Positions 1 to 6,367 of a DNA stretch of 10,723 nucleotides are shown here, piece after piece. The DNA is taken from contig JANXLO010000124.1 of the NCBI GenBank assembly GCA_025355115.1, positions 1-10,723 on the forward strand, read 5' to 3'. Under the pieces are notes generated by a model. That model was not told the DNA's origin and did no database searches. It worked only from the letters and a program-made list of their open reading frames with translations. The position numbers and the translations under genes were made by a program. Each line of letters opens with the position of its first letter. Positions within the stretch are counted from its first letter, which is position 1. Origin of the DNA: Chthonomonadaceae bacterium. Lineage in GTDB: Bacteria; Armatimonadota; Chthonomonadetes; Chthonomonadales; Chthonomonadaceae.

Positions 1-634
1 AGGGCCAGCAGCCGATGCTGGGGTAGCCGAGGTCGTGCAGGGGATTGTAGGGCACTTCGTTGATGGTAATGTAAGCCCAGACATCTCGCTTCGACCAGTT
101 GGCGAGTGGGTTGATTTTCACGATGTTGAATTTGGCGTCCCACTCGACAATGCCCGCCTGCGCACGATGAGAAGTCTGGTCTCGGCGTATCGCCGTTATC
201 CAGGCTGTGCGACCTGCGAGGGCGTCCTTGAGTGGTGCTACCTTCCGGATGCGGCAACATTCGTCCGGATCGGTGCCGTAGATCGGGCCGCCGAAACGAG
301 TCTCCATCTCCGCGACCGTCTCTTTTGCCCTCACATACTCCACTTCAATGCCGTATTTCTCATGAATGCGTTCCCGCAACTCCAATGTTTCGGCAAACTG
401 ATAGCCGGTTTCCAGATTGAATACGTGAACTTCGCGGCCATGCGGGACGCTTGTTCCGAGCATCGCGAGCAGGGCGCAACCCTCCGCTCCAAAAGCGGTC
501 GCCATGGCCAGCCCGGAGCCATAGGTCTCGACGGCCCACTGCAATATCTCCTCAGGGGTGCTCGCTTCAAAACGGTCGCTTATCGCCTTCAACTCCTCTG
601 GTAGAGGGGCCGCAACGCGTTCAATTGTTGTCAT
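1..634 (-). CDS. cysH: CysH: assimilatory APS/PAPS reductase, 3' end beyond the window
   Basis: Reduces adenylyl sulfate (APS, or PAPS) to sulfite in the cytoplasm, with thioredoxin or a similar donor. Reading the minus strand from ATG 634-632 gives 211 residues with no stop before the window edge. Visible family landmarks are the nucleotide-binding region with ATAFGAEG (46-52), NLETGYQF (73-80), RRDQTSHR (150-157) and the conserved stretch INPLANWSKRDVWAYI (174-189), then NEVPYNPLHDLGYPSIGC (192-209). The pair C126-C127 (ECCRIRKVAPL) and C209 (GCWP, truncated) match the cysteines that hold a [4Fe-4S] cluster in APS-reductase-type CysH; the E. coli PAPS-specific enzyme lacks them. The fourth cysteine and the catalytic C-terminal cysteine would lie outside the window. 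A GGAG (649-646) sits 11 bases before the start. It is transcribed divergently from cysC. The family call is very secure; APS versus PAPS preference is inferred from the cysteine pair. Confidence 0.95.
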   Translation of the reverse strand, partial: MTTIERVAAPLPEELKAISDRFEASTPEEILQWAVETYGSGLAMATAFGAEGCALLAMLGTSVPHGREVHVFNLETGYQFAETLELRERIHEKYGIEVEYVRAKETVAEMETRFGGPIYGTDPDECCRIRKVAPLKDALAGRTAWITAIRRDQTSHRAQAGIVEWDAKFNIVKINPLANWSKRDVWAYITINEVPYNPLHDLGYPSIGCWP

Positions 635-668
635 TTCTCGTTCAACTCCGACCGGCAGAATGCGTTCA

Positions 669-700
669 CTATAATCTTGACTAAATCAATAGGATTATAG
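669..700. repeat. Inverted repeat CTATAATC / GATTATAG
   Basis: Perfect 8-bp arms at 669-676 and 693-700 flank a 16-bp centre that itself contains TTGA (677-680) and TCAA (686-689). It shares its right arm with the 19-bp palindrome at 691-709, so it is probably part of the same multi-site operator. It brackets the cysC -35 box. Confidence 0.4.
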
Positions 701-706
701 TACAAT
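677..706 (+). promoter_or_regulatory. Predicted sigma70-type promoter of cysC
   Basis: TTGACT (677-682) and TACAAT (701-706) with an 18-bp spacer, on the strand of cysC. The start of transcription would be near 713, giving a leader of roughly 87 bases before ATG 800. The -10 box lies inside a near-perfect 19-bp palindrome, so repressor control is likely. Confidence 0.55.
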
Positions 707-709
707 CCT
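691..709. promoter_or_regulatory. Candidate operator: 19-bp palindrome between cysH and cysC
   Basis: AGGATTATAGTACAATCCT is a dyad centred on base 700. All pairs match except 697/703. It covers both predicted -10 boxes. The half-site TAyAATCyTR also occurs a third time at 670-679, giving three copies (670-679 plus, 699-690 minus, 701-710 plus). A homodimeric regulator of sulfur assimilation is the natural inference; an Rrf2-family factor (CymR/IscR-like) is one possibility, but the sequence does not identify it. Confidence 0.5.
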
Positions 710-723
710 GCTCTATGAGTCTA
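694..723 (-). promoter_or_regulatory. Predicted sigma70-type promoter of cysH
   Basis: On the minus strand, TAGACT (723-718) and a perfect TATAAT (699-694) with an 18-bp spacer point toward cysH. Transcription would start near 687, about 53 bases before the cysH ATG. The two -10 boxes of the divergent promoters are back to back around base 700, so both polymerases cannot occupy the site together. Confidence 0.5.
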
Positions 724-734
724 TACGAGCTGTG

Positions 735-800
735 ATGGAGGTTGGTTGCCGGGCATCTCTCCGCCTGGATCCGGAACGCAACGAGGACGAAAGGGACTGA
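735..800 (+). other. Possible short leader ORF overlapping the cysC start (TGATG)
   Basis: ATG 735 opens a 21-codon frame ending in TGA 798-800, which overlaps the cysC ATG (800-802) as TGATG. The peptide begins [10 protein letters not shown] and is charged at its end, with a single cysteine codon. The arrangement would allow translational coupling into cysC. No good Shine-Dalgarno precedes ATG 735, and the GGAGG nearby (737-741) lies inside the ORF, so translation is uncertain. It may be chance. Confidence 0.2.
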
Positions 801-1354
801 TGAGTCACCATAAAGGGTTCATACTTTGGTTCACGGGGATGTCAGGCGCAGGCAAGTCCACACTGGCCGAGCTGCTGGCGCAGGAGTTCAAATCACGCGG
901 CTACCGCGTCGAGCTGCTTGACGGGGATGAGGTGCGTACTCATCTCTCCAAAGGCTTGAGTTTCTCCAGGGAAGACCGCGACACGAATGTTCGGCGCATC
1001 GGATGGGTCGCACGCCTGCTCGCTCGCAACGGCGTCATTGCCATCACCGCGGCAATATCCCCCTATCGCGAAGTGCGGGATGAGATCCGCGCTGTCGCCG
1101 ATGCGGAAGGCTGTGAGGCATTCGTCGAAGTCTTCGCCTCCGCGCCGGTTGCCGCGCTGGCCGAACGTGACGTCAAAGGCCTCTACAAAAAGGCTCTGGC
1201 AGGCGAAATCAAGAATTTCACGGGCATTTCTGATCCCTATGAGCCCCCCGAGCATCCGGAGGTCACCGCTTTTACCAGCGGAGAGAGCATTCAGGAATCG
1301 GTCGACCGCATCCTGAAATATCTTACGGAACAGAAGCTTATTGGCGCGGCGTAA
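800..1354 (+). CDS. cysC: CysC: adenylyl-sulfate (APS) kinase
   Basis: Phosphorylates APS to PAPS with ATP, in the cytoplasm. From ATG 800 the product has 184 residues, the normal size for a stand-alone APS kinase. The P-loop GMSGAGKST is at residues 13-21, followed by LLDGDEVR, the family signature [17 protein letters not shown], and [14 protein letters not shown], which contains the serine of the family's ISPYR motif. The C-terminal part reads [18 protein letters not shown] and [11 protein letters not shown], also typical. An in-frame TTG at 746 with GGAGG four bases upstream (737-741) would add 18 residues (rich in P, G, R) that do not look conserved; homologues usually begin a few residues before the KGF.LWFTG strand, so ATG 800 is preferred. 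GAGGA (783-787) and AGGG (792-795) precede it. No cysD/cysN or sat gene is present in the window, so the APS source is encoded elsewhere. Confidence 0.95.
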   Translation: MSHHKGFILWFTGMSGAGKSTLAELLAQEFKSRGYRVELLDGDEVRTHLSKGLSFSREDRDTNVRRIGWVARLLARNGVIAITAAISPYREVRDEIRAVADAEGCEAFVEVFASAPVAALAERDVKGLYKKALAGEIKNFTGISDPYEPPEHPEVTAFTSGESIQESVDRILKYLTEQKLIGAA

Positions 1355-1356
1355 TG

Positions 1357-1389
1357 CAACTGGCCCCCTTCGATGAAGGAGGCCAGTTG
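1357..1389. terminator. Convergent hairpin after cysC and the DUF1552 gene
   Basis: CAACTGGCC (1357-1365) pairs perfectly with GGCCAGTTG (1381-1389). The stem continues as CCTTC (1367-1371) with GAAGG (1375-1379) after one C-A mismatch, closing on a 3-base loop. It begins two bases after the cysC stop and lies 57 bases beyond the end of the opposite gene, so it could serve both. There is no U-run on either side, so it may be a weak or Rho-assisted terminator, or an mRNA 3'-end stabiliser. Confidence 0.5.
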
Positions 1390-1445
1390 TATGTGTGGGT
1401 AGGCCGTCCCTTCTATGTTGCGAAGAGACGACTGGTCTGTGTGAT

Positions 1446-2792
1446 TTAAAAAAGCATATTTAGGCGACCGGTGCTGTCGCCAATGTGCTCGGCGGGAACG
1501 CCTACACGGTCCAGCATCGAGAGGAAGAGGTTCGTCATCGGGGTGCCGTTTTTGTAGGTTGTGTGATGGCCGGACTTGATGGTTCCAGCGCCCTTGCCTG
1601 CGAGCAGGATCGGTAGGTCGTCGTGGTTATGGCGATCGCCGTCGCTAATTCCCGCTCCGTAGACCAGCATAGTATTGTCGAGCAGAGTGCCTTCCGGCTC
1701 CTTGATCGCCTGCATTTTTTCGAGGATGTAGGCGAGCTGAGTGGTGTGGAAAGTGTTGATCTGCTGAACTTTCGCCTGCTTTTCCGGGTTGCGGCCGTGA
1801 TGCGAGCAGTCGTGATGTCCCTCGGGAACGCCGATCTCCTTGTAGCTGCGGTTGTTGCCGTCGTTGCAAATCATGAAGGTGCAGACGCGGGTCAGATCAG
1901 CCTGGAATGCCAGTACCATCATGTCTCCGAGAAGGCGAATGTGCTCGCCGAAGTCATTGGGAACGCCGGTCGGGCGGTCGCTCGCCGTGATCTTCTGCGC
2001 CGCGTTTGTCTTCTCCGCCCAGTCCAGCCGACGCTCGATCTCTCGCACGCTGGAGAAGTACTCGTCCAACTTGCTCTGATCATGCGTACCTAGTCGCGTT
2101 TTCAGGCGAGTCGCATCCTCAAGCACGGAGTCGAGGATGCTGGTACGGTATATCTTGCGCCGCGCGATGCTCTCCTGCGTATCACCGGGATTGCCGTTGG
2201 CGAAGAGACGCTCAAACACCAGTCGCGGATCGATCTCCTTTGCTACCGGGGAGGCTTCGCCCCGCCAGGAGATGTTGGAGGAATAGGCGCAGGAGTAACC
2301 GCTGTCGCAGTTACCGGACTGCCCACCGCGCTCGCAGCCGATCTCCAGGGACGGGAAGAAAGTCTGATTGCCAATGTGCATGGCCGCCAACTGATCGGCA
2401 GAGATGCCTGCCTTGATGTCGGCGCCGTCCGTCTTGCGCGGGTGGCAACCGGTCAGGAATGCGGCAGCGGAGCGGGCATGGTCGCCGCCGCCGTCGCCGA
2501 GCGCAAAGGCGTTCTGCTGGGTCAGGCCAGTCAGAACCGAGATGCTGTCCTTGACTTTTTTGAGCGGTTGCAGGGTGGCCGGCAACTCGAAGGCGCCTTC
2601 GGTCGTTGGCGTCCAGGCATCCATGTGGATTCCGTTCGGCACGAACATGAAGGCCATCCGATTGATTCTCGCCGCCTTTTTACCAGACTGCGCGAGAGCG
2701 GACATCGGGATCATGCCTTCAAGCATCGGCAGAGCAAATGCGGTGCCCAGGCCACGCAGCAGCGTTCGCCGGGAGATTACTGGATTTGTCAT
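1446..2792 (-). CDS. Tat-exported DUF1552 domain protein
   Basis: A 448-residue protein of the DUF1552 family, whose biochemical function is not established. It starts with a twin-arginine signal, SRRTLLRG (residues 7-14), then a hydrophobic stretch (15-33) and a likely cleavage near SALAQ (31-35). It is therefore expected to fold in the cytoplasm and be exported by Tat. Landmarks include MFVPNGIHMDAWTP (48-61), the DGGGDHARSAAAFLTG stretch, and a C-terminal GAGISDGDRHNHDDLPILLAGKG region. His/Asp patterns of this kind recall DUF1501 and the alkaline phosphatase/sulfatase superfamily, but that link is inference. Length is normal for the family. The start codon overlaps the stop of the upstream gene as ATGA, so translation is probably coupled. 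It is the second gene of a two-gene operon. Confidence 0.9.
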   Translation of the reverse strand: MTNPVISRRTLLRGLGTAFALPMLEGMIPMSALAQSGKKAARINRMAFMFVPNGIHMDAWTPTTEGAFELPATLQPLKKVKDSISVLTGLTQQNAFALGDGGGDHARSAAAFLTGCHPRKTDGADIKAGISADQLAAMHIGNQTFFPSLEIGCERGGQSGNCDSGYSCAYSSNISWRGEASPVAKEIDPRLVFERLFANGNPGDTQESIARRKIYRTSILDSVLEDATRLKTRLGTHDQSKLDEYFSSVREIERRLDWAEKTNAAQKITASDRPTGVPNDFGEHIRLLGDMMVLAFQADLTRVCTFMICNDGNNRSYKEIGVPEGHHDCSHHGRNPEKQAKVQQINTFHTTQLAYILEKMQAIKEPEGTLLDNTMLVYGAGISDGDRHNHDDLPILLAGKGAGTIKSGHHTTYKNGTPMTNLFLSMLDRVGVPAEHIGDSTGRLNMLF

Positions 2793-5245
2793 CGAGTTGC
2801 CAAGCCTCCATCGTCCCCTCGCCGTTTGCGGAAGGGATCGCTTTCCACGATTGCATTCACGAGCGCCGAGAACTTGTAGTCGTTCTTCGCCACGGTGGAT
2901 ACCATTGAATCTATGTTGCAGCGGTCGTAGTGCTCTATGCCGCGTCCTAGAGCGTAGGTCATCATCTTCTCTGTCAGGCAGTGCACGAACAGAGTCTTCT
3001 TGGTCATCAGGATCGTCTTCAGCTGCGCAGGGCCAGTGAAGGCGACTTTCCCCGGAAGCACACCGGAGGCATCGACCGTCTGATCACCGTCCATAGTGCG
3101 CCATCCACCGGTGGCATCGAAATTCTCCAGTCCGAAGCCCAGCGGATCCATGCGGGCATGACACGAGGCGCAGCTCGGATCCTTGCGGTGCTGCTCCATG
3201 CGCTGCCGCAGCGTCCCCACCAAAACCCCATGATTGTCGTCCGCCAGCTTCGGGACGTTCGGTGGCGCGGGCGGCGGGGGCGTTCCTAGAAGGTTGTCCA
3301 GCACCCACTTACCCCTTTTGACGGGAGAAGTGCGTGTCGGGTTCGACGTAACTGTCAGAATGCTTGCCTGGGTCAGCAGGCCGCCGCGTTGATCGCCCTG
3401 TAGCACGACTCGCCGGAACTGGTCTCCCGTCACTCCCGCAATGCCATAGTGCTTGGCGAGCGGCTCATTCAAGTAGGTGTACTTCGCATCGATGAAATCG
3501 AGCAGCGGGCGGTCTTCGCTGACGATCGCATTGAAGAACATCTCCGTTTCAGTCTTCATCGAGGCCCGAAGCTTGTCGTTCCAGTCCGGGAATCGAGCGG
3601 TGTCGGGCCGAACCTGCGACAGGTTCCGAAGCTGAAGCCACTGCCCGGCGAAGTTCTGTCCCAGTGCGCGGGATTTCGGGTCCTTGAGCATACGCTTGAC
3701 CTGCGCTTCCAGCACTTTCGGCTCTTGGAGCTTCCCTTTCGCCGCCAGTGCGCTAAGCTCCTCGTCGGGGGTGCTACTCCAGAGGAAGTACGAAAGCCGC
3801 GCAGCGAATTCGAAGTCTGTGAGGTTGCGTCTCATCGACTTCTCGTTCGGCTTGGGATCCAACTCAACATGAAAGAGGAAGTTCGGGTTAACGAGAACGG
3901 CCTCAACCGCGACCCGGATGCCTCCCTCGAAGCTCTCTCCCTGCTTGTCCGCCAGATGCGTGTACTTCAGCAGCCGATCCACCTCATCCGGAGCGACGGG
4001 GCGGCGGTAGGCGCGGGCGGTGAAGGCAGTCAGAATCTTGCGAGCGGCCTGATCCTTCGTGACCGTTGCGGAGGGAGCGGCGATCATGATCCGGCGGTGA
4101 GACGCGGGCAACTCCTTCGGCAGTCCGGGAGGGCCCACTAGCTCCAGATAATTCACGATCAGGTTGCGATCCTGCTTGCCTTTAGGCGCCTTCTCATCGT
4201 AAAAGTCGTTGGTGAACTCCATCGCGAAGCGGTGCTTGCCCGCCTTTAGATGCATAGGCAGCTCATAGGTACGCGCATTGCGCTCCCGCACGGCAACGTC
4301 GAAAGTGTTGACAACTGCATCGTCGATATGAAGAGCCATCTTCGCGTTTTCAGTGCCTGCCGCCTGCTGCGCGGCATTGACGCGAACCGTGTACTCCCCT
4401 TCGCGCTGAATGTCGTATTCCGTATGGACGTCGCCATTGGTGCCGAGCAGGAATCCGTTGTTGCTGTAGGGCCCGCCTTGAATCGTATGCTGCATCGTTC
4501 CGGCGGGAATGCGGACAGGCTTACTGCCGTCCTCCGGCGTCAAAATGGCAGATTGGACGACTTTCTCCGCCGCATTAAGGTACTTCTCCATGAGCAGAGG
4601 CGAGAGAGAGAGGACGTCCCCGATGTTGTCGAAGCCGTACCCGACATCATCGGTCGGAAAACTGTCGGCAGGGCGGATATCGACGCCGAAAAGATCGCGT
4701 ACAGTGTTGTTGTACTCCTCGCGATTAAGGCGGCGCAGGGTCACTCGTCCCGGATCGTGGAGCTCGCAGTCGGCTTTCGTGAAGGAGCCGTCTATCCAAC
4801 CTGTCATGCGCTCGCGCTCGGCAGCCGTCGGCTGAGGAGCGGTCGCAGGAGGCATATGGTTGTCCGATATATTGCGCGACACATTCTCCCACGTGCTACG
4901 GTTCTTGATGACAGCGGCAGTTGTCTTGTCGTTGGCGACGTTGATGCCGCCCGAAGGGTTGGGGCCACTGTGACAGGCGATGCAGTATTTGCGCATCAGA
5001 GGCGCTACTTGCGTCTCGAAAGCAGGCGAGGCCGCAGCGGTAGCTGACTTAGCTGCGGATGATTTTCCCTTCGGCGGGTTGGCGGCGCTGACCGTCGGGA
5101 GAGTAGCGCCATAGACCAGCATTCCGGCAGGAAGCAGACCAGAAAGCAGCAAAAGCGCGCTTCGCTTCGCGCGGCGCTCTCCTGGTTCCTGAACCCCAAG
5201 GAGGGGTGTTGTTCGATTTTGGCTGTGGTTATATCTGTGTTTCAT
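2789..5245 (-). CDS. Exported di-haem cytochrome with DUF1587/1595/1592/1588/1585 domains
   Basis: An 818-residue protein of the planctomycete-type cytochrome family, role uncharacterised. Order of parts: basic N-terminus and hydrophobic signal or anchor (28-54, ending TVSA); PSCyt-like domain with haem c motif CIACH (88-92) and later HMPP (130-133), whose Met could be an axial ligand; DUF1587 (about 168-232, RRLNREEYNNTVRDLFG); a beta-rich insert (about 245-372) resembling a carbohydrate-binding module; DUF1595 (398-458, ARAYRRPVAPDEV); DUF1592 (476-602, RLSYFLWSSTPDEEL); DUF1588 (618-715, GGLLTQASILTVTSNPTRTSP), which carries a second haem motif CASCH (692-696); and DUF1585 (740-808). ATG 5245 was chosen. 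An in-frame TTG at 5266 would add 7 residues, and neither start has a convincing Shine-Dalgarno. It overlaps the DUF1552 gene by ATGA, and the pairing of these two families is recurrent, implying joint function in the periplasm or at the envelope. Confidence 0.92.
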   Translation of the reverse strand: MKHRYNHSQNRTTPLLGVQEPGERRAKRSALLLLSGLLPAGMLVYGATLPTVSAANPPKGKSSAAKSATAAASPAFETQVAPLMRKYCIACHSGPNPSGGINVANDKTTAAVIKNRSTWENVSRNISDNHMPPATAPQPTAAERERMTGWIDGSFTKADCELHDPGRVTLRRLNREEYNNTVRDLFGVDIRPADSFPTDDVGYGFDNIGDVLSLSPLLMEKYLNAAEKVVQSAILTPEDGSKPVRIPAGTMQHTIQGGPYSNNGFLLGTNGDVHTEYDIQREGEYTVRVNAAQQAAGTENAKMALHIDDAVVNTFDVAVRERNARTYELPMHLKAGKHRFAMEFTNDFYDEKAPKGKQDRNLIVNYLELVGPPGLPKELPASHRRIMIAAPSATVTKDQAARKILTAFTARAYRRPVAPDEVDRLLKYTHLADKQGESFEGGIRVAVEAVLVNPNFLFHVELDPKPNEKSMRRNLTDFEFAARLSYFLWSSTPDEELSALAAKGKLQEPKVLEAQVKRMLKDPKSRALGQNFAGQWLQLRNLSQVRPDTARFPDWNDKLRASMKTETEMFFNAIVSEDRPLLDFIDAKYTYLNEPLAKHYGIAGVTGDQFRRVVLQGDQRGGLLTQASILTVTSNPTRTSPVKRGKWVLDNLLGTPPPPAPPNVPKLADDNHGVLVGTLRQRMEQHRKDPSCASCHARMDPLGFGLENFDATGGWRTMDGDQTVDASGVLPGKVAFTGPAQLKTILMTKKTLFVHCLTEKMMTYALGRGIEHYDRCNIDSMVSTVAKNDYKFSALVNAIVESDPFRKRRGDDGGLATR

Positions 5246-5292
5246 TGGTTCGAAAGTATTTCTCAATAAGGTAGTGCAGGACGCAACATATG

Positions 5293-5298
5293 ATTATA
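5293..5298 (-). promoter_or_regulatory. Possible -10 box of the DUF1592/DUF1552 operon
   Basis: A perfect TATAAT on the minus strand lies 47 bases before ATG 5245. No good -35 is visible at 16-18 bp, where the sequence is pyrimidine-rich (TTTCCT). GTCAC (5326-5330) and GTGAC (5339-5343) form a small inverted repeat a little upstream. The rest of the 5246-5529 gap shows no other gene. Confidence 0.35.
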
Positions 5299-5500
5299 CT
5301 GGATATACGACCCGAAGGAAAGGAAGTCACGCTTCATTGTGACAAATTTCTCGATCCCCCAGCTTACACCCATATTAGACCACTGGCCTGCGGATTTGTG
5401 ACGTTGCTTTGCGGGAAGATTCTACTCGTTTCAACCTTATTAAGCGAGGCCAGCAGCAGTTAAACTTGAGCTAAAGACCTCCTGTTTTCGACATAACGGG

Positions 5501-5506
5501 TATACT
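5501..5506 (+). promoter_or_regulatory. Possible -10 box for the 63-aa gene
   Basis: TATACT lies just upstream of the small gene. No -35 is recognisable at normal distance. A start near 5513 would leave a leader of under 20 bases, with the Shine-Dalgarno at its 5' end. Weak call. Confidence 0.2.
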
Positions 5507-5529
5507 ACGGCAAAGGAGAATGAAACACT

Positions 5530-5721
5530 ATGGCAAGTCTTGGACGCAAATTGGCACGACAGAGCAAACGAAGCACCCCGGAAGGCAAAGAGGAGCTGAA
5601 GCTCGAGCAGGAGAAGAAGCAGGACGGCCAGCCGCTCCTGAACCAGCCCGCTCAGAACCAGAAGGCCGCGGGCCATCAGCCCACCACTCGTATGTTCCAG
5701 CGACGCTCCGGCAACAGCTGA
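5530..5721 (+). CDS. Small charged protein of unknown function, 63 aa
   Basis: I do not recognise this protein. It has no hydrophobic segment and no cysteine, and is rich in K, R, E and Q. Residues 17-32 (PEGKEELKLEQEKKQD) look helical or disordered, followed by a Gln/Asn/Pro-rich middle (QPLLNQPAQNQ) and a basic tail (TRMFQRRSGNS). That composition suits a disordered or nucleic-acid-binding peptide, but this is only suggestive. Support for a real gene: AAGGAG at 5513-5518, codons that largely end in G or C like neighbouring genes, and a strong terminator 37 bases after the stop. The competing frame from ATG 5520 (to 5735) would place its start one base after the Shine-Dalgarno and gives an unnatural composition. 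It sits alone between the minus-strand operon and the minus-strand YkgJ gene. Confidence 0.7.
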   Translation: MASLGRKLARQSKRSTPEGKEELKLEQEKKQDGQPLLNQPAQNQKAAGHQPTTRMFQRRSGNS

Positions 5722-5758
5722 GTTCCTGGCGCTGATTTGAAAGTGATGCCACACCCTA

Positions 5759-5793
5759 AGGCCCTCCCCGATCTTCTTGGGGAGGGCCTCTTT
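5759..5793. terminator. Strong intrinsic terminator between the 63-aa gene and the YkgJ-type gene
   Basis: AGGCCCTCCCC (5759-5769) pairs without mismatch with GGGGAGGGCCT (5779-5789), giving an 11-bp GC-rich stem with a 9-base loop, followed by TCTTTA on the plus strand. It lies 37 bases after the 63-aa gene and 20 bases beyond the end of the convergent minus-strand gene, so it can serve both. The T-run is better for the plus strand. Confidence 0.85.
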
Positions 5794-5813
5794 ACGCTGA
5801 GGAGCCGGGTGGA

Positions 5814-6296
5814 TCAGCCACCATTTAGCGGGGAAAGATCCTGCTCTGCGCCATCGGATTCCCACTGCTCGAAGGTTTTGCGCTCGAACAGCGCATAGGA
5901 GCGCATGAGTGTCAGCGCGTCTGGCGTGGGGATCGGACGGACAACTTTCTCGATTGGGCATGGCAACCATTCGACATGGCCGAGCAGTCGGCAGATGAGA
6001 GGGCGAGCGGCGTAGACGACGCATCTTTCTGCTTCCATATCCCGATAGCGACACATCTGCACCGTCACGCCGTCGCCGAGATCCACCGTTTTGTCCTGCG
6101 CCTCGACCAGGGCGATAGCATTCCGCTCCGAACTCGGGAGGCTGTCGAGATGATCCTCCAGACCCTCCCACTCGGCGCGAGTGGCGGGAACTCCTGACGC
6201 GCAGCGCAGGCCACAGGCGTCACAGCCATCGCAGACTTCGAGTTGCATCTGCTCCTCGCAAAGCGACTTGAGCGCAATATAGCTCTGTAATGGCAT
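5814..6296 (-). CDS. YkgJ-family cysteine cluster protein (CxxCxxC metal-binding)
   Basis: A 160-residue protein with the YkgJ/UPF0153 cysteine pattern, thought to bind zinc or iron; the cellular role is not established. The clusters are CDGCDACGLRC (C22, C25, C28, C32), then C82 and C92, and C102 in the diagnostic ARPLICR stretch (97-103), with another cysteine at C113. No signal peptide or membrane segment is seen, so it is probably cytoplasmic. ATG 6296 is preceded by AGGA about 11 bases upstream; M17, just before the first cluster, is an alternative start. It lies 71 bases downstream of the WD40 gene on the same strand and may be co-transcribed. The family call is good; any functional tie to the NTPase is unknown. 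Confidence 0.85.
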   Translation of the reverse strand: MPLQSYIALKSLCEEQMQLEVCDGCDACGLRCASGVPATRAEWEGLEDHLDSLPSSERNAIALVEAQDKTVDLGDGVTVQMCRYRDMEAERCVVYAARPLICRLLGHVEWLPCPIEKVVRPIPTPDALTLMRSYALFERKTFEQWESDGAEQDLSPLNGG

Positions 6297-6367
6297 CGGG
6301 GAAAGTCCTATCCGGGCAACGATTGAGAGATGACGCAGGCAGGAGCAAAAACTGCTGTGGAAACGAA

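Noticed and set aside
35..604. Plus-strand open frame of 189 codons
   Set aside because: It is antisense to cysH, whose product is recognisable along its whole length.
3449..4141. Long plus-strand frame opposite the DUF1592 gene (also 4250-5047)
   Set aside because: These mirror the codon periodicity of the real minus-strand gene, with no family features or ribosome-binding sites.
5246..5266. Start of the DUF1592 gene at TTG 5266
   Set aside because: It has no better ribosome-binding site than ATG 5245, and the extra seven residues look non-essential; kept only as an alternative.
5326..5343. CRP/FNR-type site
   Set aside because: GTCAC-N8-GTGAC has the arms in the opposite order to TGTGA-N6-TCACA.
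5520..5735. Alternative 71-codon frame overlapping the 63-aa gene
   Set aside because: The start is only one base from the Shine-Dalgarno, and the translation is a Pro/Ala/Arg-rich shadow.
5440..6171. Minus-strand frame of 243 codons across the small gene, its terminator and the YkgJ gene
   Set aside because: It reads through a strong terminator and overlaps the YkgJ gene in another frame; the composition is unlike a real protein.
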